Shown: positions 43,066 to 52,800 of the stretch, piece by piece
Numbering within the stretch: position 1 is the stretch's first letter
Layout: each line of letters begins with the position of its first letter
Notes under the pieces: generated by a model
Seen by the model: only the letters and a program-made list of their open reading frames with translations
The model's database searches: none
What the model was told of the DNA's origin: nothing
Program-made: the position numbers and the translations under genes
Assembly (NCBI RefSeq): GCF_965221945.1
Contig: NZ_OZ244925.1
Coordinates: forward strand, 558,001-622,000
From: Poriferisodalis sp965221945
GTDB lineage: Bacteria > Actinomycetota > Acidimicrobiia > Acidimicrobiales > Poriferisodalaceae
DNA: 64,000 bases
Reading direction: 5' to 3'

Positions 43066-43929
43066 TCACCCATGCTCGGCGAGGTGATCGAGCAACAGCT
43101 CGGTGAAAGCGCCGGGCGCTTCGTCGGTGACGAAGTGGTTGACGCCCGGAATTTCAGCGAAGCGGTACGGGCCGGTCACATAATCCGCCGTGTTCTCTGC
43201 GGCCATGCGACCGACCGTGACGTCCTCGTTCCTCCACACAAACATCGTGGGCACGGTGATTGCTGGCGTATCGCTGGACTGGATACTCGACTGACCCATT
43301 GCCCGATACCAGTTGACCGCCGCCTCGAGAGCCTCCCGGTCGGAGAGCGTGTCCAGATAGGCATCGATGTCGGCCTCGGGAACGGCGTTGCGAGCCATTG
43401 CACGCCGAAGTGCTCCGGCGTTGTCGACCAACAGCGCATCGGTTGCCTCGGGGCGCTGGAATGCCGGGTGATGGCGGGAGCGATGGGGCTGATCGGGGTC
43501 GTCACGCATGGCTGCCATGAATGCCGCGGGATGGGGCCGCGAGATGACGGTCAGCGAGATGATTCGCTCGGGAAGATGTGCTGCTATGAACCACGCCAGC
43601 GCTCCACCCCAGTCGTGTCCGACGATGTGAAATCGATCAGCGCCCAGGCTGTCGGCGATCCCCAGCGCATCGGCGACCAGCAGTTCGACGCGGTAGTTGT
43701 CGATGCCGTCGGGGCGGGCACCTGCGGAGTAGCCACGCTGATCGGGCGCGCATGCCCGGTGCCCCGCCGCCGCAAGTGCGGTCAATTCGGCACGCCAGGT
43801 GTGGCGAGTCTGAGGAAAGCCATGCAACAGCAGGACTGCCGGGCCCTCATCCGGGCCCGCCACATCCGCGGTGAATCGAAGCCCGTTCGCCTCGATAACT
43901 GTGTTGCGGACTGCTGTGGGATCTGCCAT
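43066..43929 (-). CDS. Alpha/beta hydrolase, epoxide hydrolase-like
   Basis: 287 residues from ATG 43929. Oxyanion strand LLHGFPQTRHTW, CAPDQRGYSAGARP, nucleophile elbow IVGHDWGGALAW with Asp as nucleophile (the epoxide hydrolase/haloalkane dehalogenase style, not Ser), a cap region with RSRHHPAFQRPEAT, a late Asp in FVWRNEDVTVG and the His in VNHFVTDEAPG. The frame is open further upstream, but that part is antisense to the 44035 gene. Substrate unknown. Confidence 0.88.
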   Translation of the reverse strand: MADPTAVRNTVIEANGLRFTADVAGPDEGPAVLLLHGFPQTRHTWRAELTALAAAGHRACAPDQRGYSAGARPDGIDNYRVELLVADALGIADSLGADRFHIVGHDWGGALAWFIAAHLPERIISLTVISRPHPAAFMAAMRDDPDQPHRSRHHPAFQRPEATDALLVDNAGALRRAMARNAVPEADIDAYLDTLSDREALEAAVNWYRAMGQSSIQSSDTPAITVPTMFVWRNEDVTVGRMAAENTADYVTGPYRFAEIPGVNHFVTDEAPGAFTELLLDHLAEHG

Positions 43930-44034
43930 GGTCCTTGGCTCTTCCGCCGCTAGATGGGCGCACAGCATGCCGCAACGCTGGGGTCGAGAAATTGTCAGCA
44001 GACTCGCGAGTATTTCGTAATACGTTGAGCTGCT

Positions 44035-44361
44035 GTGCAATTCCACAGCTCGGCGCATAGGCGCGGACTCGACGAGCAGGCGATTTTCCATGCAATACGC
44101 AATGCACTCACCGTCATTGACCTCGAAGACGGCGAACTCGACGCGCTCGCCGATGAGGTCGAGGCGACGAACTATGACGTCGAAGCGCTGAAGATCCGTC
44201 GGCGTGGTCGACCACCTCTGGGCTCAGCGCCAGCTGATGTCGTTCCGGTGCGCATCGACCCCGAACTTCGGGACCGCGTCACGCGGGCGGCCCAATCGGC
44301 GGGAACGACGACGAGCGACATCATCCGGAAGGCGCTGCGGCACTACCTCGCCGTCACCTAG
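44035..44361 (+). CDS. Ribbon-helix-helix antitoxin-like protein with a toxin-like N-terminus
   Basis: 108 residues, GTG 44035. The last ~60 residues are a CopG-type antitoxin: DVEALKIRRRGRPPLGSAP, then VVPVRIDPELRDRV and SDIIRKALRHYL, the ribbon-helix-helix. The first ~35 residues (FHSSAHRRGLDEQAIFHAIRN, ALTVIDLED) look like the start of the toxin that normally precedes this kind of antitoxin. The middle ELDALADEVEATNY is the normal antitoxin start. The simplest reading is an in-frame deletion that fused the head of a toxin to a whole antitoxin. Divergent from the hydrolase gene by about 105 bp. Confidence 0.65.
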   Translation: MQFHSSAHRRGLDEQAIFHAIRNALTVIDLEDGELDALADEVEATNYDVEALKIRRRGRPPLGSAPADVVPVRIDPELRDRVTRAAQSAGTTTSDIIRKALRHYLAVT

Positions 44362-44479
44362 GCATCGTCCCTCAACGCGGGCAACCTCGTAGTGCCGCCG
44401 GTTTAGTGGATGGCTGCGTCGGGGTAGGACACGTGGACTGATATGAGGGCTTGACGGCCGGTGCTGCAGATCTCGATGG

Positions 44480-44740
44480 CTCGTTCCAGACCCGGTTATC
44501 GGCGATCAACGTGAGCAGTCCGAGACCCTGTGAGGCCGCGGCGTGGTGGACTGCCATCGGGTTCGAGAACACGTACGAGCCGTCGGGCGTCCAGCTCGTT
44601 GTCCCATTTGACGAACTCGCGGACGATGCCCCCCTGGTCGAACATTTCTTGACCCCAATGGATCGGGGCGTTGCGGCTGCCGAGTCGCCCCTGCTCGGTA
44701 ATCGGTGTCCGGCCCGAGGCGAACAGCAGCGGCATTCCGG
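44480..44740 (-). pseudogene. Thiamine-diphosphate-dependent enzyme, internally deleted remnant
   Basis: On the minus strand 44735-44592 encodes FASGRTPITEQGRLGSRN, IHWGQEMFDQGGIVREFVKW, sequence from the N-terminal domain of acetolactate synthase-like enzymes. Directly after it, in another frame (about 44590-44480), comes TPDGSYVFSNPMAVHHAAA and LGLLTLIADNRVWNE, from the thiamine-diphosphate-binding C-terminal domain. About 270 codons between the two are gone and the frame is shifted, and both ends are lost. It is a dead fragment of a protein of ~550 residues. Confidence 0.75.
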
Positions 44741-44853
44741 GGGGCCAACCTGACCGCTCGCCTACGATCTATTCAGCGACTGAAGTCGCTCCCCGAAGCG
44801 CGCAGCAGAGTGCGCAACCGGAGTGCCGCCAGAACTTGGACGGGGAGGCCAGG

Positions 44854-45909
44854 GTGATCATCGACTGCCACGGCCACTACACCACAGCCCCTCCACAACT
44901 TGGCGGCTACCGCGCCACCCAGCGCACCGCACTCGAAGCTGACGCGGCCCACGTCGGCACTAAGGGTGTGCTCGACATCAGCGACGACGAGATTCGCGAG
45001 AGCATCGAGCAGAACCAGCTGCGCCTGCAACGCGAGCGCGGCTCGGACCTCACCATCTTCTCGCCACGGGCCTCAGCGATGGGCCACCACGAAGGCAACG
45101 AGCACACCTCGCGCTTCTGGTCCGAGCACTGCAACGAAATCATCCGCCGGGTCTGCGATCTATTTCCTGAAAACTTCGTACCGGTCTGCCAGCTGCCTCA
45201 GTCACCCGGTGTTCCGATCGACAGCTCGGTGCGCGAGCTGCGGCGCTGTGTCGAAGAGATGGGCTTCATCGGCTGCAACGTCAATCCCGATCCCTCCGGT
45301 GGTTTCTGGACCGGCCCGCCGCTGGGCGACCCTTACTGGTGGCCCCTGTGGGAGGCGATGACAGAGCTCGATGTGCCGGCGATGATCCACGTCAGCGATA
45401 CCTGCAATCCGAACTTCCACGCCACCAGTTCGCACTATCTCGGAGCCGACACGACGGCGTTCGTCCAGATGATGATGTCCGATCTGTTCATCGACCATCC
45501 CGACGTGAAGTTCGTGATCCCTCACGGCGGGGGAGCAGTGCCGTACCACTGGGGTCGGTTCCGTGGCATGGCGCAGGACAGGGGCCTTCAGCCGCTCGAT
45601 GAGTTGCTGCTGGGCAATGTGTTCTTTGACACCTGCGTGTACCACCAGGCCGGCATCGACGTGCTTGTCGAAGTGATTCCCCCACAGAACATCCTGTTCG
45701 CGTCCGAGATGGTGGGAGCCGTCCGGGGCGTCGACCCGACCACCGGATTCAACTTCGACGACACCAAGCGCTACATCGACGCGGCCGATCTCACCGATGA
45801 GGCCCGCCGCATGATCTTCAGCGAGAATGCCTTGCGGGTGTACCCACGCCTGGCCGGCGCGCTGGAAGCCCAAGAGCAAATCGCTCAGACAGCAGGCCAG
45901 GAGGACTGA
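44854..45909 (+). CDS. ligJ: 4-oxalomesaconate hydratase (LigJ type)
   Basis: 351 residues, GTG 44854 with GGGGAGG just upstream. An amidohydrolase-fold protein very close to LigJ of sphingomonads: IDCHGHYTTAP with the metal His pair, ELRESIE-like RESIEQNQLRLQRERGSDL, NPDPSGGFWTGPPL, ATSSHYLGADTTAFVQ, FVIPHGGGAVPYHWGRFRG, FFDTCVYHQAGIDVL and EMVGAVRGVDPTTGF. Hydrates 4-oxalomesaconate to 4-carboxy-4-hydroxy-2-oxoadipate in protocatechuate or gallate 4,5-cleavage. The stop overlaps the ligK start (TGATG), so the two are co-translated. Confidence 0.93.
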   Translation: MIIDCHGHYTTAPPQLGGYRATQRTALEADAAHVGTKGVLDISDDEIRESIEQNQLRLQRERGSDLTIFSPRASAMGHHEGNEHTSRFWSEHCNEIIRRVCDLFPENFVPVCQLPQSPGVPIDSSVRELRRCVEEMGFIGCNVNPDPSGGFWTGPPLGDPYWWPLWEAMTELDVPAMIHVSDTCNPNFHATSSHYLGADTTAFVQMMMSDLFIDHPDVKFVIPHGGGAVPYHWGRFRGMAQDRGLQPLDELLLGNVFFDTCVYHQAGIDVLVEVIPPQNILFASEMVGAVRGVDPTTGFNFDDTKRYIDAADLTDEARRMIFSENALRVYPRLAGALEAQEQIAQTAGQED

Positions 45910-46592
45910 TGGCTGCTCGACACGTTGTCATCCGCACGATCGAACGGACGGATTCAGCGAACATCGCGGGCTTGGGCGAGGCCGGCACGGCCACCGTGCA
46001 CGAAGCCATCGGCCGCCGCGGCTACCTCGGTCCTGAATTGCAGCCCATCCAGCAGGGCATCAAGGTGGCAGGTTCAGCCGTGACGGTGATGTCCCACCCA
46101 GGCGACAACATCATGATTCACGCGGCGGTCGAGGTGTGCGAGCCGGGCGACATCCTGGTCGTCACCAACACGGCGCCGTCGACACATGGCATGTTCGGCG
46201 ACCTGCTGGCGTCGTCGCTCATGGCTCGAGGCGTGGTGGGGCTCGTGATGGATGCCGGGGTCCGCGACACGATGGATCTGCGGGCAATGGGCTTCGCCGT
46301 GTGGACCCGGCACGTGTCCTGCGAGGGCACCGTGAAGAACACCCCGGGCTCGGTCAATGTCCCCATCAGCATTGACGGCATCATCATCAACCCGGGCGAC
46401 GTCATCTGCGCCGACGATGACGGCGTCGTTGCCGTGCCGCGGGGCGAGGCCGCCTGGGCACTTGACCAGTCGAACGCCCGGCTCGCCAACGAAGAGGGCA
46501 GCCGGGCTCGCCTGCAAGCCGGGGAATTGGGGCTCGACATGTACGGGCTGCGCCAGAAGCTCGTCGAACTCGGTGTGGAGTGGGTCGATTAA
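45909..46592 (+). CDS. ligK: 4-carboxy-4-hydroxy-2-oxoadipate aldolase (LigK type, RraA-like fold)
   Basis: 227 residues. An HMG/CHA aldolase: ATVHEAIGRRGYLGPELQP, HPGDNIMIHAAVEVCEPGDIL, STHGMFGDLLASSLMARG, the active-site DAGVRDTMDLRAMGFAVW (Arg and Asp of the class II site), EGTVKNTPGSVNVPISIDG and NPGDVICADDDGVVAVPR. Cleaves the LigJ product to pyruvate and oxaloacetate with a divalent metal. Coupled to ligJ by a 1-base overlap. A truncated beta-lactamase-fold gene follows 22 bp later. Confidence 0.93.
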   Translation: MAARHVVIRTIERTDSANIAGLGEAGTATVHEAIGRRGYLGPELQPIQQGIKVAGSAVTVMSHPGDNIMIHAAVEVCEPGDILVVTNTAPSTHGMFGDLLASSLMARGVVGLVMDAGVRDTMDLRAMGFAVWTRHVSCEGTVKNTPGSVNVPISIDGIIINPGDVICADDDGVVAVPRGEAAWALDQSNARLANEEGSRARLQAGELGLDMYGLRQKLVELGVEWVD

Positions 46593-46607
46593 TCACGAAG
46601 AGCAGAA

Positions 46608-46790
46608 TCACGTCATGACGGCTGAGGTCGTCGTCACCGGGACGGGTTCCCCTATCCCTGGGGGCTTATATCGGGTGTTAGCCGTTTGTTTGTGAGGATC
46701 TGGGTAGCCGCTGGTGCGGTTGGGCTGGTTTCCCTCCGGCCCGGTCCTCTTTCGACGGCGAAGTCCCGCACCGCATCGGTGACAGAACAT
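46608..46790 (-). pseudogene. Zinc-ribbon protein N-terminal fragment (weak)
   Basis: On the minus strand a frame from ATG 46790 begins MFCHRCGAGLRRRKRT, a CxxC start typical of zinc-ribbon proteins, then runs through Pro/Asn-rich sequence into the antisense of the truncated beta-lactamase-fold gene. It has no second CxxC, so at best it is a fragment at the edge of the inserted giant-gene segment. It may also be a chance frame. Confidence 0.3.
46615..46695 (+). pseudogene. Truncated metallo-beta-lactamase-fold gene
   Basis: The first 15 residues, MTAEVVVTGTGSPIP, match the opening strand of MBL-fold (RNase Z-like) hydrolases, where it leads to a glycine and the long domain. Here it breaks after 15 residues into 11 unrelated ones and a stop at 46695. 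It follows ligK by 22 bp and marks the left border of the segment that carries the giant gene. Confidence 0.6.
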
Positions 46791-46852
46791 CGACGTGCCC
46801 GCTGCTCTCGGTTCGACAACCCGGAATGTGGTTTGCGAACCTGAAGACTCGG

Positions 46853-49800
46853 CTAGCGGGTGATGCGCACGGTGATGGAGTCGCCGTGCTCCCAGTCCAG
46901 GATCACCGGCCCCCAGTCGTACCCCCGGCACTGCTGGCGGACTCCGTCGATGGTGCGGCCGAAGTCCCAGTGCCTCATATTCTCGCCGTGGAACTCCAGC
47001 CACTTGTCGTCGTCGCCCAGGCGCAGCTCGAAGGTGCGGGGCGCGAATATCGGCCTTGGGCACAGCCGCAGCCGCACGAGACGCCAGCCCGGCGTGTAGC
47101 TCAGTTCCAGCACCTCGCGGGATCCCCCGCCGAAGCTGAAGCTGTTGTCGGTCAGGGCGCCGAATCGTTCGTCTCTGCCGGTCTGCTTGGACCAGCCGAC
47201 GAAATAGCCCATGTGGCCGGTGTCTAAACCGTCGGGGTACTGGCCGCCGACGGTGAGGGTTTCGCTCCAGATTGCGGCTCCTTCGGGAGCGGGCGCAGGA
47301 TCGGGCGCGTCTACCTGCCAGGTCTCGAAGGCGAAGACGTTGTCCTGGCCGTCATTGGAGGACTGGACGGCGCCGCCGGGGACGTCGATCCACAGCTTGC
47401 CGTCGATGACGTCGTCCACCAGGGCGCTGTACACCTGCCCGGGGGTCTCCGTGTGGAAGTCCGTGATCTGGAACTCGTAGGACTCGGTGCCTTCGCTGGT
47501 GTACCAGGCTCCGATGTCGGCCGCCTCGAAGCCCACGACGTCGTAGCTCTCGTCGCCGGCGAGGTTGGTGTCGGTGAACGTGAAGGTCACCCGGAACGGC
47601 CCGGTCACGGGCTCGGTCACGTCGGCGGTGATGGTGACCTTCGGCGCCGGTTTCGGCCGCGGCGTTCCGTTCCTGACCGTGGACCAGCCGCTCCAGCTGC
47701 TGGTGTTCCTGGCCCGTACCCGCACCTGGTACTCCGTCTCGTTGGTGAGCCCGGTGATCGTCGTGGAGCGGCCGGTTATCCCGGCCTGCTGGCGGGTGGC
47801 GTCGAAGCTCTGCGAGCCCGACTTCCACTGGACCTGGTACTCGGTGATGTCGCTGCCGCCGTCGTCTGCGACGCTCCAGGTGACGTAGAGGGCTGTGTTC
47901 CGGGACTCGACCGTCACCGAGGGCGCGTCCGGCGCCACCGCCATCGGGGTTGCGGTGTCCGATGCGGCTGCGCCCTTGAGGGTCGCGGTCCTGGCCCGGA
48001 CCTCGAAGGTGTGGACCGTGCCGTTGACCAGACCGGTCACGAAGTAGAACGTGGTGTTGACGTTGCTTCCCGGGACGTCGGCCCAGGCGGTGAACGAGCC
48101 GCTCCCGGCCCTGTAGCGGTATTCGTAGCCCACTATCGGGTTGCCGCCGTCAGAGGCTGGCGCCGACCAGTCCAGGCGCGCCTTGGCGTTGCCCGCGGTG
48201 GCGTCGAAGCCCTGCGGGGCGCTGGGCACCGTCACCGGGACCTCGGTGACCTCGTTGGAGGCCGGGCCCTCGCCGCCCACAGGGTTCTTGGCCCTCACCT
48301 TGAAGCTGTAGCTGGTCCCGTTGGTGAGGCCGGTCACGGTGTGCTCGGTGGTGTTCTCGTCGGCGCCGGAGATGTCGGTCCACGAGCCGTAGGCGCCGTT
48401 GCCTGTCCTCTGCTGGTACTCGTAGCCGTCGATGGCGACCCCGCCGTTGAACGTCGGCGCGGCCCAGATCAGGCGCACCTGCTGGTCCCCGGGCTCTGCC
48501 CTGAGGTTGCTGGGCGCCGTCGGGAAAGTCGCCGGGACGACGTTATGGAGTAGTTGGGAGAAGCCTGGCCCGACCGTGTTGACGGCCCGTACTCCGATTG
48601 TGTGTTGGTGTCCGTTGGTGAGACTGGTGACAGCGAAATCCGTCGTGCCTGCGTCGCTGCCCGGCATGGTTGTGTAAAGGTTGACGACGAATATTCCGAG
48701 GTTACTGTCGTGGACTGAGTACTCATACCTCAGGATCCGGCTGCCAAAGTTGTCAGGAGTTGTCCAGGTGAGTGCCACCTGGCCGTCCCCTGCAGTGGCT
48801 TCCAAATTGCCGGGCTTGCTAGGCGCGTCGATCGTCGCCGTGGCCTGGTCGGACTCGGTGCCGCTGCCGTTGGCGTTGATGGCCCGGACCTCGAACGTGA
48901 ATGTTGTTCCAGCGTTGTTTACGGCACTGAGTCCCTTGACGGTAAAAGAGGTCGCATTCACTCCGTTGGCCGCGCTGTTGAAGATGGTGGTCCAGTTGCC
49001 GAAGGAGCCGCTGTTCCTGTAGTAGCGGTACTGGTGCGAGGTGATGGCGCTGCCGCCGTCGGAGGCCGGAGGGGTCCAGGTCAGCGTGACAGCAAGCTGA
49101 GGCGTCTCGTCGGGGGCCGCCGTCGCCGCCAGGTCGGTCGGCGCCAGCGGAGTGGCCTGCAGGTTGACCATGACAGAGGTGCTGGACTGCGCCAGGTTGC
49201 CGTTGCCGGGAACGTCCGTGACGGCGTCTGCGTCGAGCTCTACGGTGATTGCTCCCGAGGTGCTCAGGAGCGCGGTGGCCAAGGTTACGGTCACGACTTC
49301 GTCCGTTGATGAGGCTGCGGTTGTCGACAGTGTCGTGGTTCCTTCCATCACCTTGATCTTGGTACGGTCGACATTGGAGAGGTCCTTGCTGAATGTCAGG
49401 ATGATCTTGGTCCCGTCAGTTGAGGACCTCGGAGCGTCGCTGCCGGTGATCACCAGCGTCGGGCGTATGCCGTCTACCTTGTGGCCGGACTGGAGGGCAA
49501 GCACCAAGTGGGTCCGGGTCGCGCTGTTCGTCGTGCTGCCGGTCGCGTAGATCGTGCCGCTGTTGAGAACGAGGGAGTTCGCTTTGATTCCCACGCCGGA
49601 AGGCGCGGTGTCGCCCGCCACGACGGTGTATGAACACGCCATCGTGGTGGTGTTGGTGGCGGCGGCGCAGCTCGCTGTCTTGTCGGTCGTGCCGAACAGG
49701 AGCGTCAGTTGGGGCGAGCCGGTGATGTCCACCGCCTTGTCGAAAGTCACGGTCGCGGTCACCGAGTCGCCGATGGCGTAGGTGCTGTCGCCGCCCGGGG

Positions 49801-52800
49801 TCGAGGTCAGAGCGACTGAGGTCACCTCCGGGGGTACTTCCGCCACCGTGACCTGGGGGCTGTAGCGCGGGTATTCCCGGTAGCCGGGGTCGTCGTCGAA
49901 GACCACCCGCACCTGGATGTTGTTGTCCACGTCGTCAGCGGTCGTGGTATACGTCGGGCCGGTCTCGCCGTCCAGCTCGGTCACGTCGGCACCGTCGATC
50001 CGTATCCACTGGTAGTGGTAGTAGACGTAGGCGAGGCCGTCGGTGGCGTCGGTGATGCCGGATGTGTCGGCAGTCAGCGTTTCGCCCTGAAAAAGGGCGC
50101 CGGTGACCGCCGGCGCGCCGTCCGCGGGGTCGTTGCCCGGCTGGGCGCCGGGCAGGTCGTAGGCGTAGAGCTTGTCGTCGGTGGCGTCGACCACCCACAG
50201 CACCCGGCCGTCGAACCAGAGCCCGCGGGCGGCGTCGTTGCCAGAGTCGAGCGCGATGTTCTTGGAGGAGTCCTGGGACTCGTCGGACAGCTTGAAGGCG
50301 TAGACCTTGTCGTCCTCGCTGTCGGTCGCGAACATCGTCGTGGCGTTGGACCACAGCCCGCGCGGCTCCTGGGCGTTCTCATCGGCAGCAGCGCTGGACA
50401 CGAACAGCGACTCCATGTCCTTGGCGGAATCGTGGGTTCTGTCCGAGCGCTTGTAGGCGAAGACCTTGTTGCCCGAGCCGGTGGCGTCGTTGGCCACCCA
50501 GATGGTGCCGGCATTGCACCACACACCCGTGGCCTCGCTGTTGGCCGCTGCCAGGGTGATGTCCTTGGCCGAGTCATGCGACTCGTCCGACATCTTGTAG
50601 GCGTAAACCTTGTCGTCGTCGCTGTCGGCGACGAACATGGTGGTCCCGTCGGAACACATCCCGCGCGCATCCCGGTTGCCGGCGGCGTGCAGCGTCTCGA
50701 AATCCTTGCCGGAGTCGCGGGAGCCGTCGACGCGCTTGTAGGCGAAAATCTTGTTGCCCGCGGCGCCGAGTCCGTCGTTGACCACCCAGATGGTGTCGTC
50801 GTTGCCCCAGACCCCCTCAGGGTCGGCGTTGTCGCTGTGCAGGTCAAAGCCGGTCACCCGCCGCTTGGGCGGGGTGAAGTCCCGATTGGTGTACACCGCG
50901 ATCTCCAACACATCGCCGTTCACGACCAGGTTGGCAAGGTCGGCACCCTGATAGAACACGTTCGCGATGCTGAAGCCTGAGGCCGCGCCCGAGTCCTCGC
51001 TATCGGTTGAGGTTTTCTGCAACCTGTGCTCGGTGCCGCCGAGGTGGCTCCACACCATCACGTAGGTGGTGCTCGCCTCCAGCGTCGTTCTCGGCGGCGC
51101 CTCGAAGAAGCTGTGGCCCGCCCCGTATTCGGTGGGACTGACGAGGTCGAACAGCTTCGCGCCCGGCTCCCCGCCCGTAGAGGCGTGCACGGCCACCGAC
51201 ACCGACGTCGGACCGTCAGGGAAATTACTGCCGGAGCCTTCGATGTTGATGCCGATGCCCCGCAGCTCGAAGCGGCCCGCGTCGGGACCGGTCGTGAAGC
51301 CCTGCGACAGCACCTTGTTGGTGCCGCCGAGGGAGACGTAGCTGTTGTCGGTCTGGCCCAGGTTCTGCGCCATCGCGTACAGCGGCACGCCGAGGACGGC
51401 CGACATCGGTGCATGGGGAGTCGCAACATCGCCATGGTCTGAGAGGGTCACGCCGGGCGCCGTCGGCGCGTCATACCCTTCGGAGACGCCGTATATGCGG
51501 ATGAGGGCCTGGCCCGTTCTCGTGCCGACACCAAGACCATACGGGTCTTCAAGATCCTGCCTGAAGGTGTATGTGTTGCTGCTTCCTCCTGCCACGGTCG
51601 CGCCTTGCGGAGCCGTCCATTCAGTTATGCCTGCTTGGTGGCGTGTATTGATCAGCCTGAACAGCTTGGTGCTCGTGTCGCTCGTGCCGTCGAGCAGGTG
51701 CCACGGGTTGGTGATGCCGCCGGACAATTCTGTGGTGTCGTCCGAGCGCCATGAGAAACCGCGGACGAGGTAGCGGTCCGCTTCTCCGGCACCCATGCGC
51801 AAACAGCAGATGTCGCCAATCGAGATGACTTCCTGGTCACCCTCCCAGGGTTGGGCGTAGGTCGAGGCCAGGATGCCGCTGGCCCGCCTCGAGCCCTCGA
51901 CGGCCAGGCGCAGCACGTCGTCGCGCGGGGTGACCGAAGTACCCCAGCGTCCAGTCTCACTCAACGCTCGGACCCTCGCGGTGTCCCTGAGTTCGGCTCC
52001 CGCCTCGCCGCCGGCGTCCTCAGCGTCCGACGTCGTCTCCTTGATCGACAGCGAGGCGCCGAAACCCGACAGCACGATGTTGTACTTGACACCCGGGTAC
52101 GCGATCACGCCCGCCGGAGCCGTGAACTTGTTGGCGCCGACGACGAACGAGGGCGGGTTCTTGAAGTCGAACAGCTTGGTTTCCGGTTCCCCGCTCTGAC
52201 TGGAGTGGTCGCCGATCCACAGCGAGACGGTCAGACCAGACGACGGGACCGCCGCCAACTCGATCGAGACGCTGGAGATCTCGTAGCCCTGGCCGTGACT
52301 GCCCAACATGAACTCCATGGCGTACTGCTGGGCGATCGCCGCCGTGGCCGACGTCGACTGGCCGGTGTTGCTGACCAGCGTCCTGGTCTGCGACGGGCCG
52401 GCCGGTTCGGTGACCGGGCCGAACGGCAGGCTGGTCACAGACTCCGAGTAGTTGTGCCGGTCCGTGAACGAGACTTCCACCTTGATCAGCTTGCCGATGT
52501 CGTCGTCGACGAGCTCGTACCTGGGTGAGTCGGTGCCGATATCGGTCTCGTTCGCGCCGTCGACCCGGATCCACTGGTAGGAGTAGGTGAACTCGATGAC
52601 ATCGCCTATGTCGCCTGTAAAGGGGAGCCCGTTAGCGTCGGCAATGCCCACAGTGTCGGCAAACAGGTAGTGGGCGCCCTCCGCGGAAGCCAGGACTCTC
52701 GGCAGGCCGGTGGCGTCCTGGTTCGGCGTTCTATAGCCACGGACGTTCATGAAGAACGCCTCGTCGCCCCCGCTCTTTTGCTGCCATGTGCCGCCGTTGT

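Noticed and set aside
46615..46695. The 26-residue product as a functional small protein
   Set aside because: The first 15 residues are the exact start of a large enzyme fold, so truncation is the simpler reading.
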